The position numbers were made by a program, and so were the translations under genes. 64,000 nucleotides of DNA from Geomonas edaphica (GTDB taxonomy: Bacteria > Desulfobacterota > Desulfuromonadia > Geobacterales > Geobacteraceae), in NCBI RefSeq assembly GCF_004917075.1, contig NZ_SSYB01000004.1, positions 770,546-834,545 of the forward strand, written 5' to 3'. A model generated the notes under the pieces. That model searched no databases, was not told the origin of the DNA, and worked only from the letters and a program-made list of their open reading frames with translations. Shown piece after piece: positions 50,399-60,234 of the stretch; position 1 is the first letter of the stretch, and the number at the start of each line of letters is the position of its first letter.

Positions 50399-52201
50399 TC
50401 AGGCTGCCCCGCCCCCGACCAGACCGATCGGGTCCACGATCAGTGCTACCCTGCCGTCTCCCATGATGGTCGAACCGCCTATCCCGGGGAGGTTGGCCAG
50501 GAACTTGCCAAGCGACTTGATCGCGACCTCCTGCTGCCCGAGGAGCCTGGTCACGATCAGGCCGATTCTTTTTTCGGCTACGCCGACGATTACCACGTAG
50601 CAGGTGTCGCGCTCCGAGTAGACCTCGCTGACGCCGAAGGCCTGCTGAAGGCGCAAAAGCGGAAGCACCGAGTCCCTGAGCTTGAGCACCTCCTGACCGC
50701 CGATCATGTGGAATTCCTTCTTGCTCACCCGCATGGTCTCGATGACCGAGGCGAGCGGGATCGAGTAGACCTCACCCTCGACCTCGACCAAGAGCGACTG
50801 GATGATGGCCAGGGTAAGCGGCAGTTTCAGGATGAACTCACTGCCGTGGCCGAGCTCGTTCTTGATCTCGATGATGCCGTTCAGCTTCCTGATGTTGGTG
50901 CGCACCACGTCCATGCCGACGCCGCGCCCTGAGAGGTCGGTCGTCTGCTCCTTGGTGGAGAAGCCGGGGAGGAAGATGAGGTCGAGGATTTCGCGGGTCC
51001 CCATGGCAGCCACCTGCTCCTCGCTGACGAGCCCCTTGTCGATCGCCTTCCTCGCGATCCTGTCCGGGTTGATGCCGCGGCCGTCGTCCTTGATGCTGAT
51101 GACGATCTGGTTTCCCTCGTGGGCGGCGGAGAGTACCACGGTGCCGGTACGTCCCTTGCCGGCGGCGAGGCGTTCGTCGGGAGTCTCCAGGCCGTGGTCC
51201 AGCGCGTTACGGATCAGGTGGATGAGCGGATCGCCGATCTCGTCGACGACGGAGCGGTCCAGTTCGGTCTCCTCACCGTAGATGATGAGGTCCACTTCCT
51301 TGCCGAGGTCGCGGGCGAGGTTCCTTACGATGCGCGGGAACTTCTTGAAGACCTTCTCCACCGGAAGCATGCGCATCTTGAGGACCTGCATCTGCAGTTC
51401 CGAGGTGACGAAGTTGAGCCTTTTGGATAGCTTGCCGAAATCGTCCCCGAAGCCGGTGGGGTCCAGACCGGTCTGGAAATCGCTGTGGAGCTGTATCATG
51501 CGGTTTCTCTCCAGCACCAGCTCGCCCACCTGGTTCATCAGGTCGTCGAGACGCTTCACGTCGACCCTGACTGTGGAGTTGTCAGCAAGATCCTCGCCCC
51601 CCTTGGGAGGGGCGGGCTTGGGCGTTTCCTTAACCGGCTGCGGTTTCGGCTGCGGCGGAGGAGCCGCCTGCTGTGGAGCTGCCGCCTGCTGAGGCTCAGC
51701 CGCCGCGGGTTCGATCACCGGTTCCGGCTCGGCCGCAGAGGAGGGGGCAGCTGGTGCGCTCTCCTGCTTTGGTGCGAACACGGGGGCGAGCACGGTCGCC
51801 TCGACCGCGTTCTCGGAGAGATACGGGATCAGTTTGTTGATGGTTCCCTCGAGGTCCCGCTCGACGATCTCGCCCGCCTTTATGTCGGCTACGAGGGTCT
51901 TCACCAGGTCGACCGCCTCGAGGATCACGTCCATGATCTCCGGGTTCAGTCTGAGCTCGACCTTGCGCAGACGGTTCAGGACGTCCTCGGTCTTGTGGGT
52001 GACCTTGACGAGCATGTCGAAGCCGAGGAAGCTGGAGGCCCCCTTCACGGTGTGGATGGAGCGGAAGATCCGGTTCATCAGATCCGCGTCTTCCGGGCTC
52101 TTCTCCAGGGTGATCAGGTCGTCGTCTAGTTTTTCCAGGAGTTCGGTGGTTTCGGCTAGGAAACCGTCAAGTAGCTCCTGATCTTCGCAATCTATGGCCA
52201 T
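50399..52201 (-). CDS. cheA: Chemotaxis histidine kinase CheA
   Basis: The 600-residue protein has an Hpt domain with H50 in RSIHTVKGASSFLGF, a long proline/alanine/glutamine linker (about 140-205), the dimerisation part (VDVKRLDDLMNQVGELVLERNRM), the ATPase domain (LIHLIRNALDHGLE, DDGRGIN, GRGVGMDVV) and a CheW-like domain at the C-terminus. A P2 CheY-docking domain appears to be missing; the linker takes its place. CheA phosphorylates CheB and a CheY, which is not encoded in this cluster. Confidence 0.96.
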   Translation of the reverse strand: MAIDCEDQELLDGFLAETTELLEKLDDDLITLEKSPEDADLMNRIFRSIHTVKGASSFLGFDMLVKVTHKTEDVLNRLRKVELRLNPEIMDVILEAVDLVKTLVADIKAGEIVERDLEGTINKLIPYLSENAVEATVLAPVFAPKQESAPAAPSSAAEPEPVIEPAAAEPQQAAAPQQAAPPPQPKPQPVKETPKPAPPKGGEDLADNSTVRVDVKRLDDLMNQVGELVLERNRMIQLHSDFQTGLDPTGFGDDFGKLSKRLNFVTSELQMQVLKMRMLPVEKVFKKFPRIVRNLARDLGKEVDLIIYGEETELDRSVVDEIGDPLIHLIRNALDHGLETPDERLAAGKGRTGTVVLSAAHEGNQIVISIKDDGRGINPDRIARKAIDKGLVSEEQVAAMGTREILDLIFLPGFSTKEQTTDLSGRGVGMDVVRTNIRKLNGIIEIKNELGHGSEFILKLPLTLAIIQSLLVEVEGEVYSIPLASVIETMRVSKKEFHMIGGQEVLKLRDSVLPLLRLQQAFGVSEVYSERDTCYVVIVGVAEKRIGLIVTRLLGQQEVAIKSLGKFLANLPGIGGSTIMGDGRVALIVDPIGLVGGGAA

Positions 52202-52243
52202 GTTGCGCTCCGGGAAGGGGAAACCGTTTCCCCTGTTGGTGCC

Positions 52244-52741
52244 TTATCCTACGTTGGTGAACAGCCGCCGCTCGTCGGCGGTGAACATCTTCTCCAGGTC
52301 GAGCAGGACCAGGAGCCGGTTAGCTTGGTTGATGACGCCGGCCATGCACTCCTGCTCGATGCCGCTGGAAACGACCGGGGGGGGAGGCTGGATCTCTTTT
52401 TCCGAGATGCGGATAACCTCGGAGACCTCGTCAACGATGAAGCCCATCAGCTCACCCACCACCTCCATCACCATGATGCGGGTGCGCTTGTCGTAGTCGT
52501 TCTCCATGAGATCGAACTTTTTGCGCAGGTTGATGATGGGAATGACCTTGCCGCGCAGGTTGATGACCCCTTCCACGTAGTGCGGCGTGTTCGGGACGCG
52601 GGTGATGTTGAGCATCCGGATGATCTCACGCACCATCAGGACGTTGATCCCGTACTCTTCCTTCTCGAGGTTGAAGCTCACCAGTTGGATCAGCTCGCCC
52701 CCGTACTCTTCGCTCTTTACCTTAGTGAGTGCGGTCTCCAT
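52244..52741 (-). CDS. cheW: Chemotaxis adaptor CheW
   Basis: The 165-residue protein starts at METALTKVKSEEYGG after GGAGGG. The CheW fold is clear (LIQLVSFNLEKEEYGINVLMVREIIRM ... VEGVINLRGKVIPIINLRKKF). It couples receptors to CheA. It is the first gene of the operon; the intergenic region upstream is shared with a divergent response regulator gene. Confidence 0.95.
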   Translation of the reverse strand: METALTKVKSEEYGGELIQLVSFNLEKEEYGINVLMVREIIRMLNITRVPNTPHYVEGVINLRGKVIPIINLRKKFDLMENDYDKRTRIMVMEVVGELMGFIVDEVSEVIRISEKEIQPPPPVVSSGIEQECMAGVINQANRLLVLLDLEKMFTADERRLFTNVG

Positions 52742-52796
52742 GGACCCTCCGTCTGCGCTGAAATCTCTACGGGCGCGGGCGCCCGCCATACTGTGC

Positions 52797-52823
52797 TAAT
52801 CGGCCATGCCGGATAAAGGTTGA
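52797..52823 (-). promoter_or_regulatory. Weak candidate sigma-28 promoter of the chemotaxis operon
   Basis: On the minus strand GCCGATTA (52797-52804) differs by one base from the FliA -10 box. A poor -35 (CAACCTTT) lies 10-11 bases upstream. The match is suggestive only. Confidence 0.25.
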
Positions 52824-52962
52824 ATATTTTTTTTCTCTAACGAATTCAGGCGACTTCTTCTGCAAAGGCCCGTCCCGAGCGGTCCGGCCCATGGTAGTTG
52901 CCGTCCCGACACCCCTGTCAGCAAAAAATTGACATGGGTGACTTCCCTGGCAAGTCATTTAA

Positions 52963-52991
52963 TTGACATTGGGGGGAGAACTCGCTATAGT
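52963..52991 (+). promoter_or_regulatory. Sigma-70 promoter of the response regulator gene
   Basis: TTGACA (52963-52968), 17 bases, TATAGT (52986-52991). The start codon at 53055 lies 64 bases downstream. The whole 52742-53054 gap holds only this and the weak opposite-strand candidate. Confidence 0.8.
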
Positions 52992-53054
52992 TTCGATCGG
53001 ACCGTTTTTGTATCGGCTTATTTCGAGGCAACTTTAACGAAATCCGGGGAAATG

Positions 53055-54461
53055 ATGGAAACGCCGAAAATACTGATAGCAGATGATGATAAGAAAACCA
53101 GGGACTTCGTGGCCGCTTTCCTGAGCTACAAGGGGTACCAGGTTTACCAGGCCTTTGATGGGCAGGATGCCCTGCAGAAGATAGAAACGCACGACGTGCA
53201 GATGGTCATCACGGACATCATGATGCCGCGGGTGAACGGACTGGAGTTCATCCGGCAGCTGAAGTCGCTCCGTCCGGAGATTGTCACCATAGCCTACAGC
53301 GCCTTCGCCAATAACGAGATGACGGCTAATCTCCTGAAGGCGGGGGCTTTTTTCTATCTGGAAAAACCCTTCAATCTTGAGGAGTTGGAGACGCACGTCA
53401 AGCGCGGTCTCGAGCACCAGGCGCTGCAGAGCAAGAGCTTCCGGTCCAAGCCTTGCATAAAGAACAGGGCGCTTCTCAACAACATCATCGGGGAAAGCGA
53501 GAAGATGCTCTCGCTCTTCGAGATGATCGAGAAGGTCGCCACCTCCGATTCCACCGTGCTGATCCAGGGTGAGTCGGGGACCGGCAAGGAGCTGGTGGCG
53601 CGAGCCATCCATGACCTCTCCAACCGCTCGGACAAGAACTTCGTCGCCCTCAACTGTGCGGCGATCCCGGACGAGCTTCTGGAGAGCGAGCTCTTCGGCC
53701 ACGTGAAGGGGTCCTTCACCGGTGCCGTCGCCACGCGCGTCGGCCGTTTCGAGATGGCCGACAAGGGTACCCTGTTCCTGGACGAGATCGGGGACATGAA
53801 GGCGAACCTCCAGGTCAAACTGCTGCGCGTGCTGCAAAGCAGGGAACTGGAGCCGGTGGGTTCCACCCGCTCCAAAAAGGTGGACGTGAGGATCATCGCC
53901 GCCACCAACCAGAACCTGGACCACATGGTGGCGTCGAAAGAGTTCCGCGAGGACCTGTATTACCGGCTCTCGGTGATCCCGATCATGCTCCCCCCTCTGC
54001 GAGAGCGCGGCGCAGACATCCCGCTGCTTTTGAACAGCTTCCTGGAGAAGTTCAACCGGAGCAAGCAGCGCAAGGTGCAGGGTTTTGACAAGCAGGTCAT
54101 GGAGATACTGGGGAGCTACGACTGGCCCGGCAACGTCCGTGAGCTGGAAAACTTGGTCGAGCGCCTGGTGATCATCAAGGGGAGCGGGGTGATCAACATC
54201 CACGACCTTCCCGAGAAGTACCGCGGCGGTCGCAGCACCCCGGCGGTGCACGGCGAGCACATGATCAACCTCCCCGACGACGGTTTCTGCCTGAACAGCG
54301 CCGTCGAGGAGTTCGAAAACCGGCTGATCCTGCAGGCTCTGGAGCGAAGCGGCGGTAACAAGAAGGAAGCCGCCGAGCTTTTGAATCTGAAGCGGACCAC
54401 GCTGATCGAGAAGCTGAAGAAGAAAAAACTGGTCTACGGGGAGCATCCGGTTTCCCCGTAA
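53055..54461 (+). CDS. Sigma-54-dependent response regulator (NtrC family)
   Basis: The 468-residue protein has a receiver domain (D10-D12 region IADDDKK, phospho-site D54 in VITDIMMP), an AAA+ domain with Walker A GESGTGKE near 172 and the sigma-54 contact loop in the form GSFTGA, then a Fis-type HTH near the end (KKEAAELLNLKRTTLIEKLKKKK). It activates RpoN promoters when phosphorylated. The ATG at 53055 is chosen over the one just before it for spacing to GGGGA. No kinase is adjacent. Divergence from cheW suggests, but does not prove, a link to motility or chemotaxis. Confidence 0.95.
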   Translation: METPKILIADDDKKTRDFVAAFLSYKGYQVYQAFDGQDALQKIETHDVQMVITDIMMPRVNGLEFIRQLKSLRPEIVTIAYSAFANNEMTANLLKAGAFFYLEKPFNLEELETHVKRGLEHQALQSKSFRSKPCIKNRALLNNIIGESEKMLSLFEMIEKVATSDSTVLIQGESGTGKELVARAIHDLSNRSDKNFVALNCAAIPDELLESELFGHVKGSFTGAVATRVGRFEMADKGTLFLDEIGDMKANLQVKLLRVLQSRELEPVGSTRSKKVDVRIIAATNQNLDHMVASKEFREDLYYRLSVIPIMLPPLRERGADIPLLLNSFLEKFNRSKQRKVQGFDKQVMEILGSYDWPGNVRELENLVERLVIIKGSGVINIHDLPEKYRGGRSTPAVHGEHMINLPDDGFCLNSAVEEFENRLILQALERSGGNKKEAAELLNLKRTTLIEKLKKKKLVYGEHPVSP

Positions 54462-54472
54462 CAGGGGGTCTG

Positions 54473-55261
54473 ATGTCGATAAATCCGGTAACCACGGCGC
54501 CTGGCGGCGTCGAAGCAACCAAGAAGGGGATAGCCGCGTCCGGGAATACGGGTGCGGCTGTTCCGTTTGAGGAGATGCTGGCATCGAAAGCGTCCGGAGG
54601 CGAGGTGACGCCGGAAGCTGCGGCCGAAGTGTTGCGCCTCAAGATGCTGAGTTCCGCCCTCGATATAGGTAGTGATGCTAATGCGCCTGCGGCGCCGTCC
54701 CGTTCCGTGAACGTGCAGGGGCTGTTGAATCGGTTCCTTGAGCAGCTCCCATCCGGGAGTGTAGCGGCCGGGGGTGGGGAGCCCGCAGTCGACCATGGTC
54801 CCGAGGGGGCCTTCCAGGCGCAGCAGTCAAATTTCGCGGCCGGGCGTCTGCCGGAGGTGCCGGTTTCCGGTGCGGACAGCGGCACGGATGCGATCATAGA
54901 TAAGGCAAGCAGGCGTTACGGGGTAGACAGCGGGCTGATCCGGGCCGTGATTAAGGCCGAGAGCGGCTTCAACCCGCGGGCCGTGAGTTCCGCCGGTGCG
55001 CAGGGGCTTATGCAGCTGATGCCCGCCACCGCGCGCGGGCTGGGTGTCACCGACCCCTTTGATCCCGAGCAAAACGTCATGGCCGGGACCCGGTTTTTGA
55101 AGGACATGCTGCAGCGGTACAACGGCAACGTGGATGAGGCACTAGCCGCCTACAACTGGGGCCCCGGCAACGTGGACCGTCACGGCACCGAGAGCCTTCC
55201 CCGCGAGACGAGGGGCTACCTGGCGAAGGTGAAAGGGTACTACGCCCAGTACGTGGCCTAG
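54473..55261 (+). CDS. Lytic transglycosylase (SLT domain)
   Basis: The 262-residue protein has no clear signal peptide. Its first 135 residues are low in complexity. The C-terminal 125 residues form an SLT domain: AVIKAESGFNPRAVSSAGAQGLMQLMP with the catalytic Glu in KAESGF, then YNGNVDEALAAYNWGP. Such enzymes cleave peptidoglycan glycan chains; the flagellar and secretion-associated forms also lack Sec signals. It starts eleven bases after the response regulator gene with AGGGGG before the ATG, so it is co-transcribed and may serve flagellar or pilus assembly. Confidence 0.88.
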   Translation: MSINPVTTAPGGVEATKKGIAASGNTGAAVPFEEMLASKASGGEVTPEAAAEVLRLKMLSSALDIGSDANAPAAPSRSVNVQGLLNRFLEQLPSGSVAAGGGEPAVDHGPEGAFQAQQSNFAAGRLPEVPVSGADSGTDAIIDKASRRYGVDSGLIRAVIKAESGFNPRAVSSAGAQGLMQLMPATARGLGVTDPFDPEQNVMAGTRFLKDMLQRYNGNVDEALAAYNWGPGNVDRHGTESLPRETRGYLAKVKGYYAQYVA

Positions 55262-55301
55262 AAGCTAAGTCTAAACAGCAGGCCGAGGCCGGTAAAAAAC
55301 A

Positions 55302-55340
55302 AAAGCCTCCGCACCAAAAGGTGCGGAGGCTTTCTTTTTA
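55302..55340. terminator. Bidirectional terminator after the transglycosylase gene
   Basis: AAAGCCTCCGCACC pairs perfectly with GGTGCGGAGGCTTT across AAAA, with an A-run before and TTCTTTTT after. It serves converging transcription. Confidence 0.94.
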
Positions 55341-55422
55341 TTGCACTTGCAGCGTCCATCAGGTCCACGGCAGGCCGGCCTGTGCCGCTGCCCAGGCGCC
55401 GGCGCCCTTCGGGCGCCTTTCC

Positions 55423-55920
55423 TTACTCTCTCACATAGATGTTCTGATCCGAGCTGTGCACCATGGTCATGACGCGCATGTACTCGTCCTCGATCATGTC
55501 ATAGTGCCCCTGAGTCTCCCTGATGACCGTTTCAAACACCTTGCGCACCAGCGGGTCCACCACGTCCTTCACCAGGATGGTGTAGAAGTCGATGCAGGCC
55601 TTCTCCTCCTTGAGCGCGATCTCCAGCGCCTTCTGCTCGTGGCTGTCGGCCGCAATCGCCTGCTCCAGGGCGAGGTGGGTGGCCGACTGCTTGTCCGGTG
55701 GCGAAGCTAGATAGGTGTCGATGTCACCCAGGTCGCCTCCGCGGTAGTAATCGAAGAAGGCCTTCAGGTGATTGACCTCTTCGCCGGCCAGAAGGTCGAA
55801 AACCTTCTTCGATCTTTCGTCCTTGCTCACCGAAGCCGCGCGCCGGTAGAAGTCCATGCTCTCCTTCTCGGTCTTGATCGCCAGCTTCAATGCTTCCTGC
55901 AGTGTGTACTCCTTGAACAT
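55423..55920 (-). CDS. Ferritin-like (rubrerythrin-type) protein
   Basis: The 165-residue protein starts at MFKEYTLQEALKLAIKTEKES after GGAGGTG. Two helical halves each carry a di-iron-type motif: IKTEKESMDFYRR with LAGEEVNHLKAF, and ALKEEKACIDFYT with IRETQGHYDMI. This is the erythrin-type ferritin-like fold without rubredoxin tail. Members reduce peroxide or store iron. It is transcribed alone. Confidence 0.88.
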   Translation of the reverse strand: MFKEYTLQEALKLAIKTEKESMDFYRRAASVSKDERSKKVFDLLAGEEVNHLKAFFDYYRGGDLGDIDTYLASPPDKQSATHLALEQAIAADSHEQKALEIALKEEKACIDFYTILVKDVVDPLVRKVFETVIRETQGHYDMIEDEYMRVMTMVHSSDQNIYVRE

Positions 55921-56022
55921 GGCTGCACCTCCGTAGGCTTCAGTGGGATTGCTTGGCAAAGAGTATATCGAAGGGACCGGGGAGGTCAAATACCCGAAAA
56001 AACGAGTGAATACAGCCTAATG

Positions 56023-56805
56023 TCAGGGGCGGGGGCGCAGTGGCTGGTCGAGCTTGAAGAGCCGTCTGGCGTTTTCCGACGTAATGCGGGCGAGTTCCTC
56101 GACCGGCATGTCACGGATCTGTGCGACCCGCCGCGCCGTGGCCAGGAGATGGGCGGGAACGTTCACCTCCCCACGATGGGGCTCCGGCGAGAGGTCCGGC
56201 GCATCGGTCTCGAGCAGTAGCCACTCAAGGGGGACGGCGGCCGCGACGTCGACCGGTCGCCTGGCGTTCAGGTAGGTGACGGTGCCGGAGAGGGAGATGT
56301 GCAGCCCGAGCCGCAGGCAGATCATTGCCGTTTCCACGCTGCCGGAAAAGGAGTGCATCACGCCGCCGTAGGCCTGGATCCCCGCTTCCCTGATTATGGC
56401 GATCAGGTCGTCAAAGGCCCGGCGGCAGTGCAGCAGCACGGGGAGCCCTGCTTCGCGGGCGATCTCCAATTGGGCCCGGAAGGCCTCCTGTTGCATTTTG
56501 CGGGATGGCGAAGGGAGCAGGTAGTCGAGCCCGATTTCTCCTATGGCCGTGGCGAACGGAGCGTAGCGTCTGAGTTCCGAGAGGGTTGTGGGGGTGAGCT
56601 GGTCGGCGTGCATGGGGTGTACGCCGTAGGCGGGTAGGGCCTGGTGGTAGCGAAGGGCGAGTGTTTCGATCTCCGGCCAGCCTTCCGGGGCAACGCCCGG
56701 GACCAGGAAGGCGGTCACACCGGCGTGTTCCGCCTCCGGGATGAGCGTGTCGAGGCGGGGCCGGAGTTGCGGGTCATCCAGGTGGCAGTGGCTATCAAAA
56801 AACAT
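56023..56805 (-). CDS. tatD: TatD-family metal-dependent hydrolase
   Basis: The 260-residue protein is a TIM-barrel hydrolase with H6 and H8 (FDSHCHLDD), the E in GEIGLDYLLP, a middle LLHCRRAFDDL, the late HSFSG and LLLETDAPDLSPEPHRG. TatD proteins have 3'-5' exonuclease and D-tyrosyl-tRNA-type activities. It starts five bases past the PilZ gene stop, so both are in one transcript. TatD and YcfH/YjjV paralogues cannot be told apart here. Confidence 0.93.
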   Translation of the reverse strand: MFFDSHCHLDDPQLRPRLDTLIPEAEHAGVTAFLVPGVAPEGWPEIETLALRYHQALPAYGVHPMHADQLTPTTLSELRRYAPFATAIGEIGLDYLLPSPSRKMQQEAFRAQLEIAREAGLPVLLHCRRAFDDLIAIIREAGIQAYGGVMHSFSGSVETAMICLRLGLHISLSGTVTYLNARRPVDVAAAVPLEWLLLETDAPDLSPEPHRGEVNVPAHLLATARRVAQIRDMPVEELARITSENARRLFKLDQPLRPRP

Positions 56806-56809
56806 GGAG

Positions 56810-57523
56810 TCAGGTGGTGACGCCGGGGTGATCCTTGAGCTCTTTGATGATCTCCACCTGGCGCTGGAATATGTACTGCGAGATGTTGAGCTCCTCGGAA
56901 CGCGTGGGCGCTATTTCAAAGACGAGCCGGCAGCTGCCGTCCCTCTCGAACACCTTTAAAAGCGATGCCGCGATAACGATGGTACCGGTGGGAAGGGCGA
57001 TGGAGAGTTCTCCCTTCTGGCTCAGGGGGAGACCGGGGTTGCGTTCGACGTCCATGGACATGCCGGTGAGCGACATGTCGTGCAGCTTGCCGCGCACCGT
57101 CGCCTCAAGTTCCGGCGCGGCGAACCAGGCCTTGATGGACACCCCAAGCTGCACGCGCACCGACATGCGGCGGTCGGCGCGGACCAGCGTGTAACCCGGA
57201 TTGGAGAGGATGACCCGCGATTTCTCTACATTTACGTAGGTAACGGAGGCGACCACATCTCTGCGGAAATGGCTGCTCTTCAGCACGGTCAGCTTTTCCT
57301 GCGCTATGACAACGGCCTGCACCTGGTGCACCAGAAGTTCGGCATCATTTTCTTCGATAGTGAGGACTTCCGCACCGTAGCTTACCGGCACTTCACGGTA
57401 GAAGTTGAGGAGCCTGAGGTCGTTTTTCAGCTTGCCGGAGCGTATGGCAGCCAGGGTCGCGAGGATCTCGGCGCGGTCACGTTGCTCGTCGGCAAGTTGC
57501 AACCTCTGGTAGATGTCGTTCAT
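56810..57523 (-). CDS. PilZ-domain protein
   Basis: The 237-residue protein starts at MNDIYQRLQLADEQ. An N-terminal YcgR-like beta domain (VPVSYGAEVLTIEENDAELLV) precedes a PilZ domain with the cyclic-di-GMP motif split as RADRRMSVRVQL and DMSLTGMSMD. A third recognisable element is the closing FEIAPTRSEELNISQYIFQRQVEIIKEL. PilZ proteins bind c-di-GMP and act on motility or polysaccharide. The RxxxR element here is RADRRMSVR, and (D/N)xSxxG is DMSLTG, so binding is plausible. Cotranscribed with tatD. Confidence 0.88.
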   Translation of the reverse strand: MNDIYQRLQLADEQRDRAEILATLAAIRSGKLKNDLRLLNFYREVPVSYGAEVLTIEENDAELLVHQVQAVVIAQEKLTVLKSSHFRRDVVASVTYVNVEKSRVILSNPGYTLVRADRRMSVRVQLGVSIKAWFAAPELEATVRGKLHDMSLTGMSMDVERNPGLPLSQKGELSIALPTGTIVIAASLLKVFERDGSCRLVFEIAPTRSEELNISQYIFQRQVEIIKELKDHPGVTT

Positions 57524-57652
57524 GGTCGGTTCCGCCCGAAAAAAGTTATTGCTCTTTAGGCGCTTGCTGTGCAATTATGCCACGTTGTAGCGCTTGGCGA
57601 AGATACCCTCTTCGCCTTTCGTTTGTCCAGAGAATTTTAACGGGAGTTTAAG

Positions 57653-59236
57653 TTGATACGGTACCACGAACAAGAGATAGAGAAGCGGCGCACCTTCGCC
57701 ATTATCAGTCACCCGGACGCCGGTAAGACTACCATAACCGAGAAGCTGTTGCTATTCGGCGGTGCCATCCAGCAGGCGGGCGAGGTCCGGGCGAGAAAGT
57801 CGGCGCGGCATGCCACGAGCGACTGGATGGAGATGGAAAAACAGCGTGGCATCTCGGTCACTTCTTCGGTCATGAAGTTCACCTACCGCGATTTCGAGAT
57901 CAACCTCCTGGATACTCCCGGCCACAACGACTTTTCCGAGGACACCTACCGTACCCTGACCGCGGTTGACTCGGTGCTCATGGTCATCGACTCCGTGAAG
58001 GGTGTCGAAAGCCAGACGAAGAAACTCCTCGAGGTCTGCCGTCTGCGCAACACGCCGATCATGACCTTCATCAACAAGCTGGACCGTGAGGGACGCGAGC
58101 CGCTCGACCTGCTCGACGACATCGAGAGCACCTTGAAGATCCAGTGCGCGCCCATGACCTGGCCCATCGGGATGGGAAAACGCTTCCGCGGCACCTACCA
58201 CCTTTACACCAAGGAGATCACCTTCTACGACCCCGAGGCGGACCGCGGCGTCGGGGAGGTCATCACGGTGAAGGGTCTGGAAGACCCGCTTCTTGACGAG
58301 CTGCTGGGGAGCCAGGTGGAGGAGTTGCGTAACGACGTCGAGCTCCTGGAAGGAGCGGCGCACCCGTTTGACGCCGAGGCCTACTTGGCCGGGAAACAGA
58401 CGCCGGTCTTCTTCGGCTCCGCCATCAACACCTTCGGCGTGCAGCAATTGCTCGATTCCTTCGTGGAGAACGCGCCGTCGCCGCTGCCGCGCGAAGCCAC
58501 CACCCGTACCGTTTCCCCCTACGAGGAGCCCTTCACCGGGTTCACCTTCAAGATCCAGGCGAACATGGACCCGGCGCACCGCGACCGAATCGCGTTCTTC
58601 CGCATCTGCTCCGGCAAGTTCGTGCGCGGCATGAAGGTGAAGCACCTGCGTCTTGGCCGCGAAGTCCAGATCTCCAACGCCACCATCTTCATGGCCCAGG
58701 ACCGCACCAACGTCGACGAGGCCTACGCGGGCGACATTATCGGCATCCACAACCACGGCACCATCAAGATCGGCGACACCTTCACGCAGGGTGAGGATCT
58801 AAAGTACACCGGTATCCCGAACTTCGCACCGGAGCACTTCCGTAAAGTACGCATCCTGAATCCGCTCAAGTCGAAGTCCCTGGAGAAGGGGCTCGTGCAG
58901 CTCGCTGAGGAGGGGACCACCCAGGTCTTCCGTCCCCTGATGGGCGCCGACTGGATCGTGGGCGCGGTGGGTATGCTGCAGTTCGACGTGGTCATGCATC
59001 GCCTCGAGCACGAGTATGGCGTCAAGGCGACCTACGAGCCGGTCTCCTACGTCACCGCCCGCTGGGTCACCGGCGATAGGAAGAGGCTCGACGAGTTCCA
59101 GAAGAAAGAGGCGATGAGCCTCTACCTGGACGGAGAAGGGAACCTTGCGTACCTTGCCGGGAGCCAGTGGCGCCTGGACAACACCATGGAGAACTGGAAG
59201 GACCTAAACTTCCACGCCACCCGCGAGCACAGCTAG
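57653..59236 (+). CDS. prfC: Peptide chain release factor 3
   Basis: The 527-residue GTPase has P-loop SHPDAGKTT, the RF3-type [11 protein letters not shown] switch, DTPGHNDF and NKLDREGR. Domains II and III follow and are complete ([25 protein letters not shown]). RF3 recycles RF1/RF2 after termination. Translation starts at a TTG after CGGGAG, in line with the conserved start before [13 protein letters not shown]. Confidence 0.96.
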   Translation: MIRYHEQEIEKRRTFAIISHPDAGKTTITEKLLLFGGAIQQAGEVRARKSARHATSDWMEMEKQRGISVTSSVMKFTYRDFEINLLDTPGHNDFSEDTYRTLTAVDSVLMVIDSVKGVESQTKKLLEVCRLRNTPIMTFINKLDREGREPLDLLDDIESTLKIQCAPMTWPIGMGKRFRGTYHLYTKEITFYDPEADRGVGEVITVKGLEDPLLDELLGSQVEELRNDVELLEGAAHPFDAEAYLAGKQTPVFFGSAINTFGVQQLLDSFVENAPSPLPREATTRTVSPYEEPFTGFTFKIQANMDPAHRDRIAFFRICSGKFVRGMKVKHLRLGREVQISNATIFMAQDRTNVDEAYAGDIIGIHNHGTIKIGDTFTQGEDLKYTGIPNFAPEHFRKVRILNPLKSKSLEKGLVQLAEEGTTQVFRPLMGADWIVGAVGMLQFDVVMHRLEHEYGVKATYEPVSYVTARWVTGDRKRLDEFQKKEAMSLYLDGEGNLAYLAGSQWRLDNTMENWKDLNFHATREHS

Positions 59237-59282
59237 GCCGATTTAACAATTGATACAGGGGCTCAGAGAGCGCACCGCAACG

Positions 59283-60209
59283 ATGGCCAACCAGACAGAA
59301 AAAACCGCCGCAGCCGCAGCCGCAGCAGCGCCGGCCGCACGCAATGCCGGCGGCGCCCTGCTCGTCCTTGCTGCCGCCACCCTTTGGGGGACCTCGGGGA
59401 CCTCGCAGGCCCTAGCGCCAGAAGGCGTCAGCCCCTGGAGCGTCGGCGCATTGCGCCTGCTGGTTGGGGGCGCGGCGCTCATGGCCCTCGCCTTCATGAG
59501 AGGTGGCCTGGGCAAAGGACGCTGGCCTTTCTGGGGCACCCTGGCTGCGGGCGGTTTCGTCGCTATCTACCAACTCACCTTCTTCACCGCCGTGAGCAGA
59601 ACCGGCGTGGCCGTCGGCACCCTGGTCGCCATCGGGAGTTCGCCGGTCATCGCCGGGATACTCGGATTCGTCGTCCGGGGAGAGCGCCCGGGACGTGCCT
59701 GGGGCATCGCCACCGTGCTCGCCCTGGCCGGCTGCAGCCTCCTGGTCACCGGGGGAGGCGGGGTCGCCATCGACGTGGTGGGCGTCCTCCTTGCTCTCGG
59801 TGCCGGCACTTCCTATGCCTGCTACACCATGGCCATCAAGGTACTCCTACCCGGCCGCACCTCAGAGGCAGTCATGGCGGTGGTCTTCAGCCTGGGAGCC
59901 CTGCTCCTAGCCCCTATCCTCTTCATGGCGGATCTCCATTGGGTTGCCCATCCGCGTGGGATCGGCGTCGTGCTCTACCTCGGCGTGGTGGTCACCGCCT
60001 TTTCCTATTGTCTCTTCGCCATGGGACTGCGCAGCGTGCCGGTTGCCTCAGCGGTCACCCTTTCGCTCGCGGAACCACTGATGGCGGCGCTCCTGGGGAT
60101 ACTGTTCCTGGGCGAGCGGCTAACCCCTACGGCACTCGCCGGGATCCCGCTGCTATTCGCGGGGCTCGCCGTACTCGCTTATTCAATGTCCGGTAAAAGA
60201 GCTGTTTGA
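59283..60209 (+). CDS. EamA/DMT-superfamily transporter with poly-Ala N-terminus
   Basis: The 308-residue protein (ATG at 59283; a TTG at 59250 is also possible) has ten membrane segments in two EamA repeats (AAATLWGTSGTSQALAPEG, LSLAEPLMAALLGILFLGERLTP). The first 25 residues are a run of Ala after MANQTEKTA, encoded by repeated GC(A/C/G) codons. Transported compound unknown; amino-acid or metabolite export is usual. Confidence 0.88.
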   Translation: MANQTEKTAAAAAAAAPAARNAGGALLVLAAATLWGTSGTSQALAPEGVSPWSVGALRLLVGGAALMALAFMRGGLGKGRWPFWGTLAAGGFVAIYQLTFFTAVSRTGVAVGTLVAIGSSPVIAGILGFVVRGERPGRAWGIATVLALAGCSLLVTGGGGVAIDVVGVLLALGAGTSYACYTMAIKVLLPGRTSEAVMAVVFSLGALLLAPILFMADLHWVAHPRGIGVVLYLGVVVTAFSYCLFAMGLRSVPVASAVTLSLAEPLMAALLGILFLGERLTPTALAGIPLLFAGLAVLAYSMSGKRAV

Positions 60210-60234
60210 ACTAAAAAGGTAAGGAGGCATTTCC

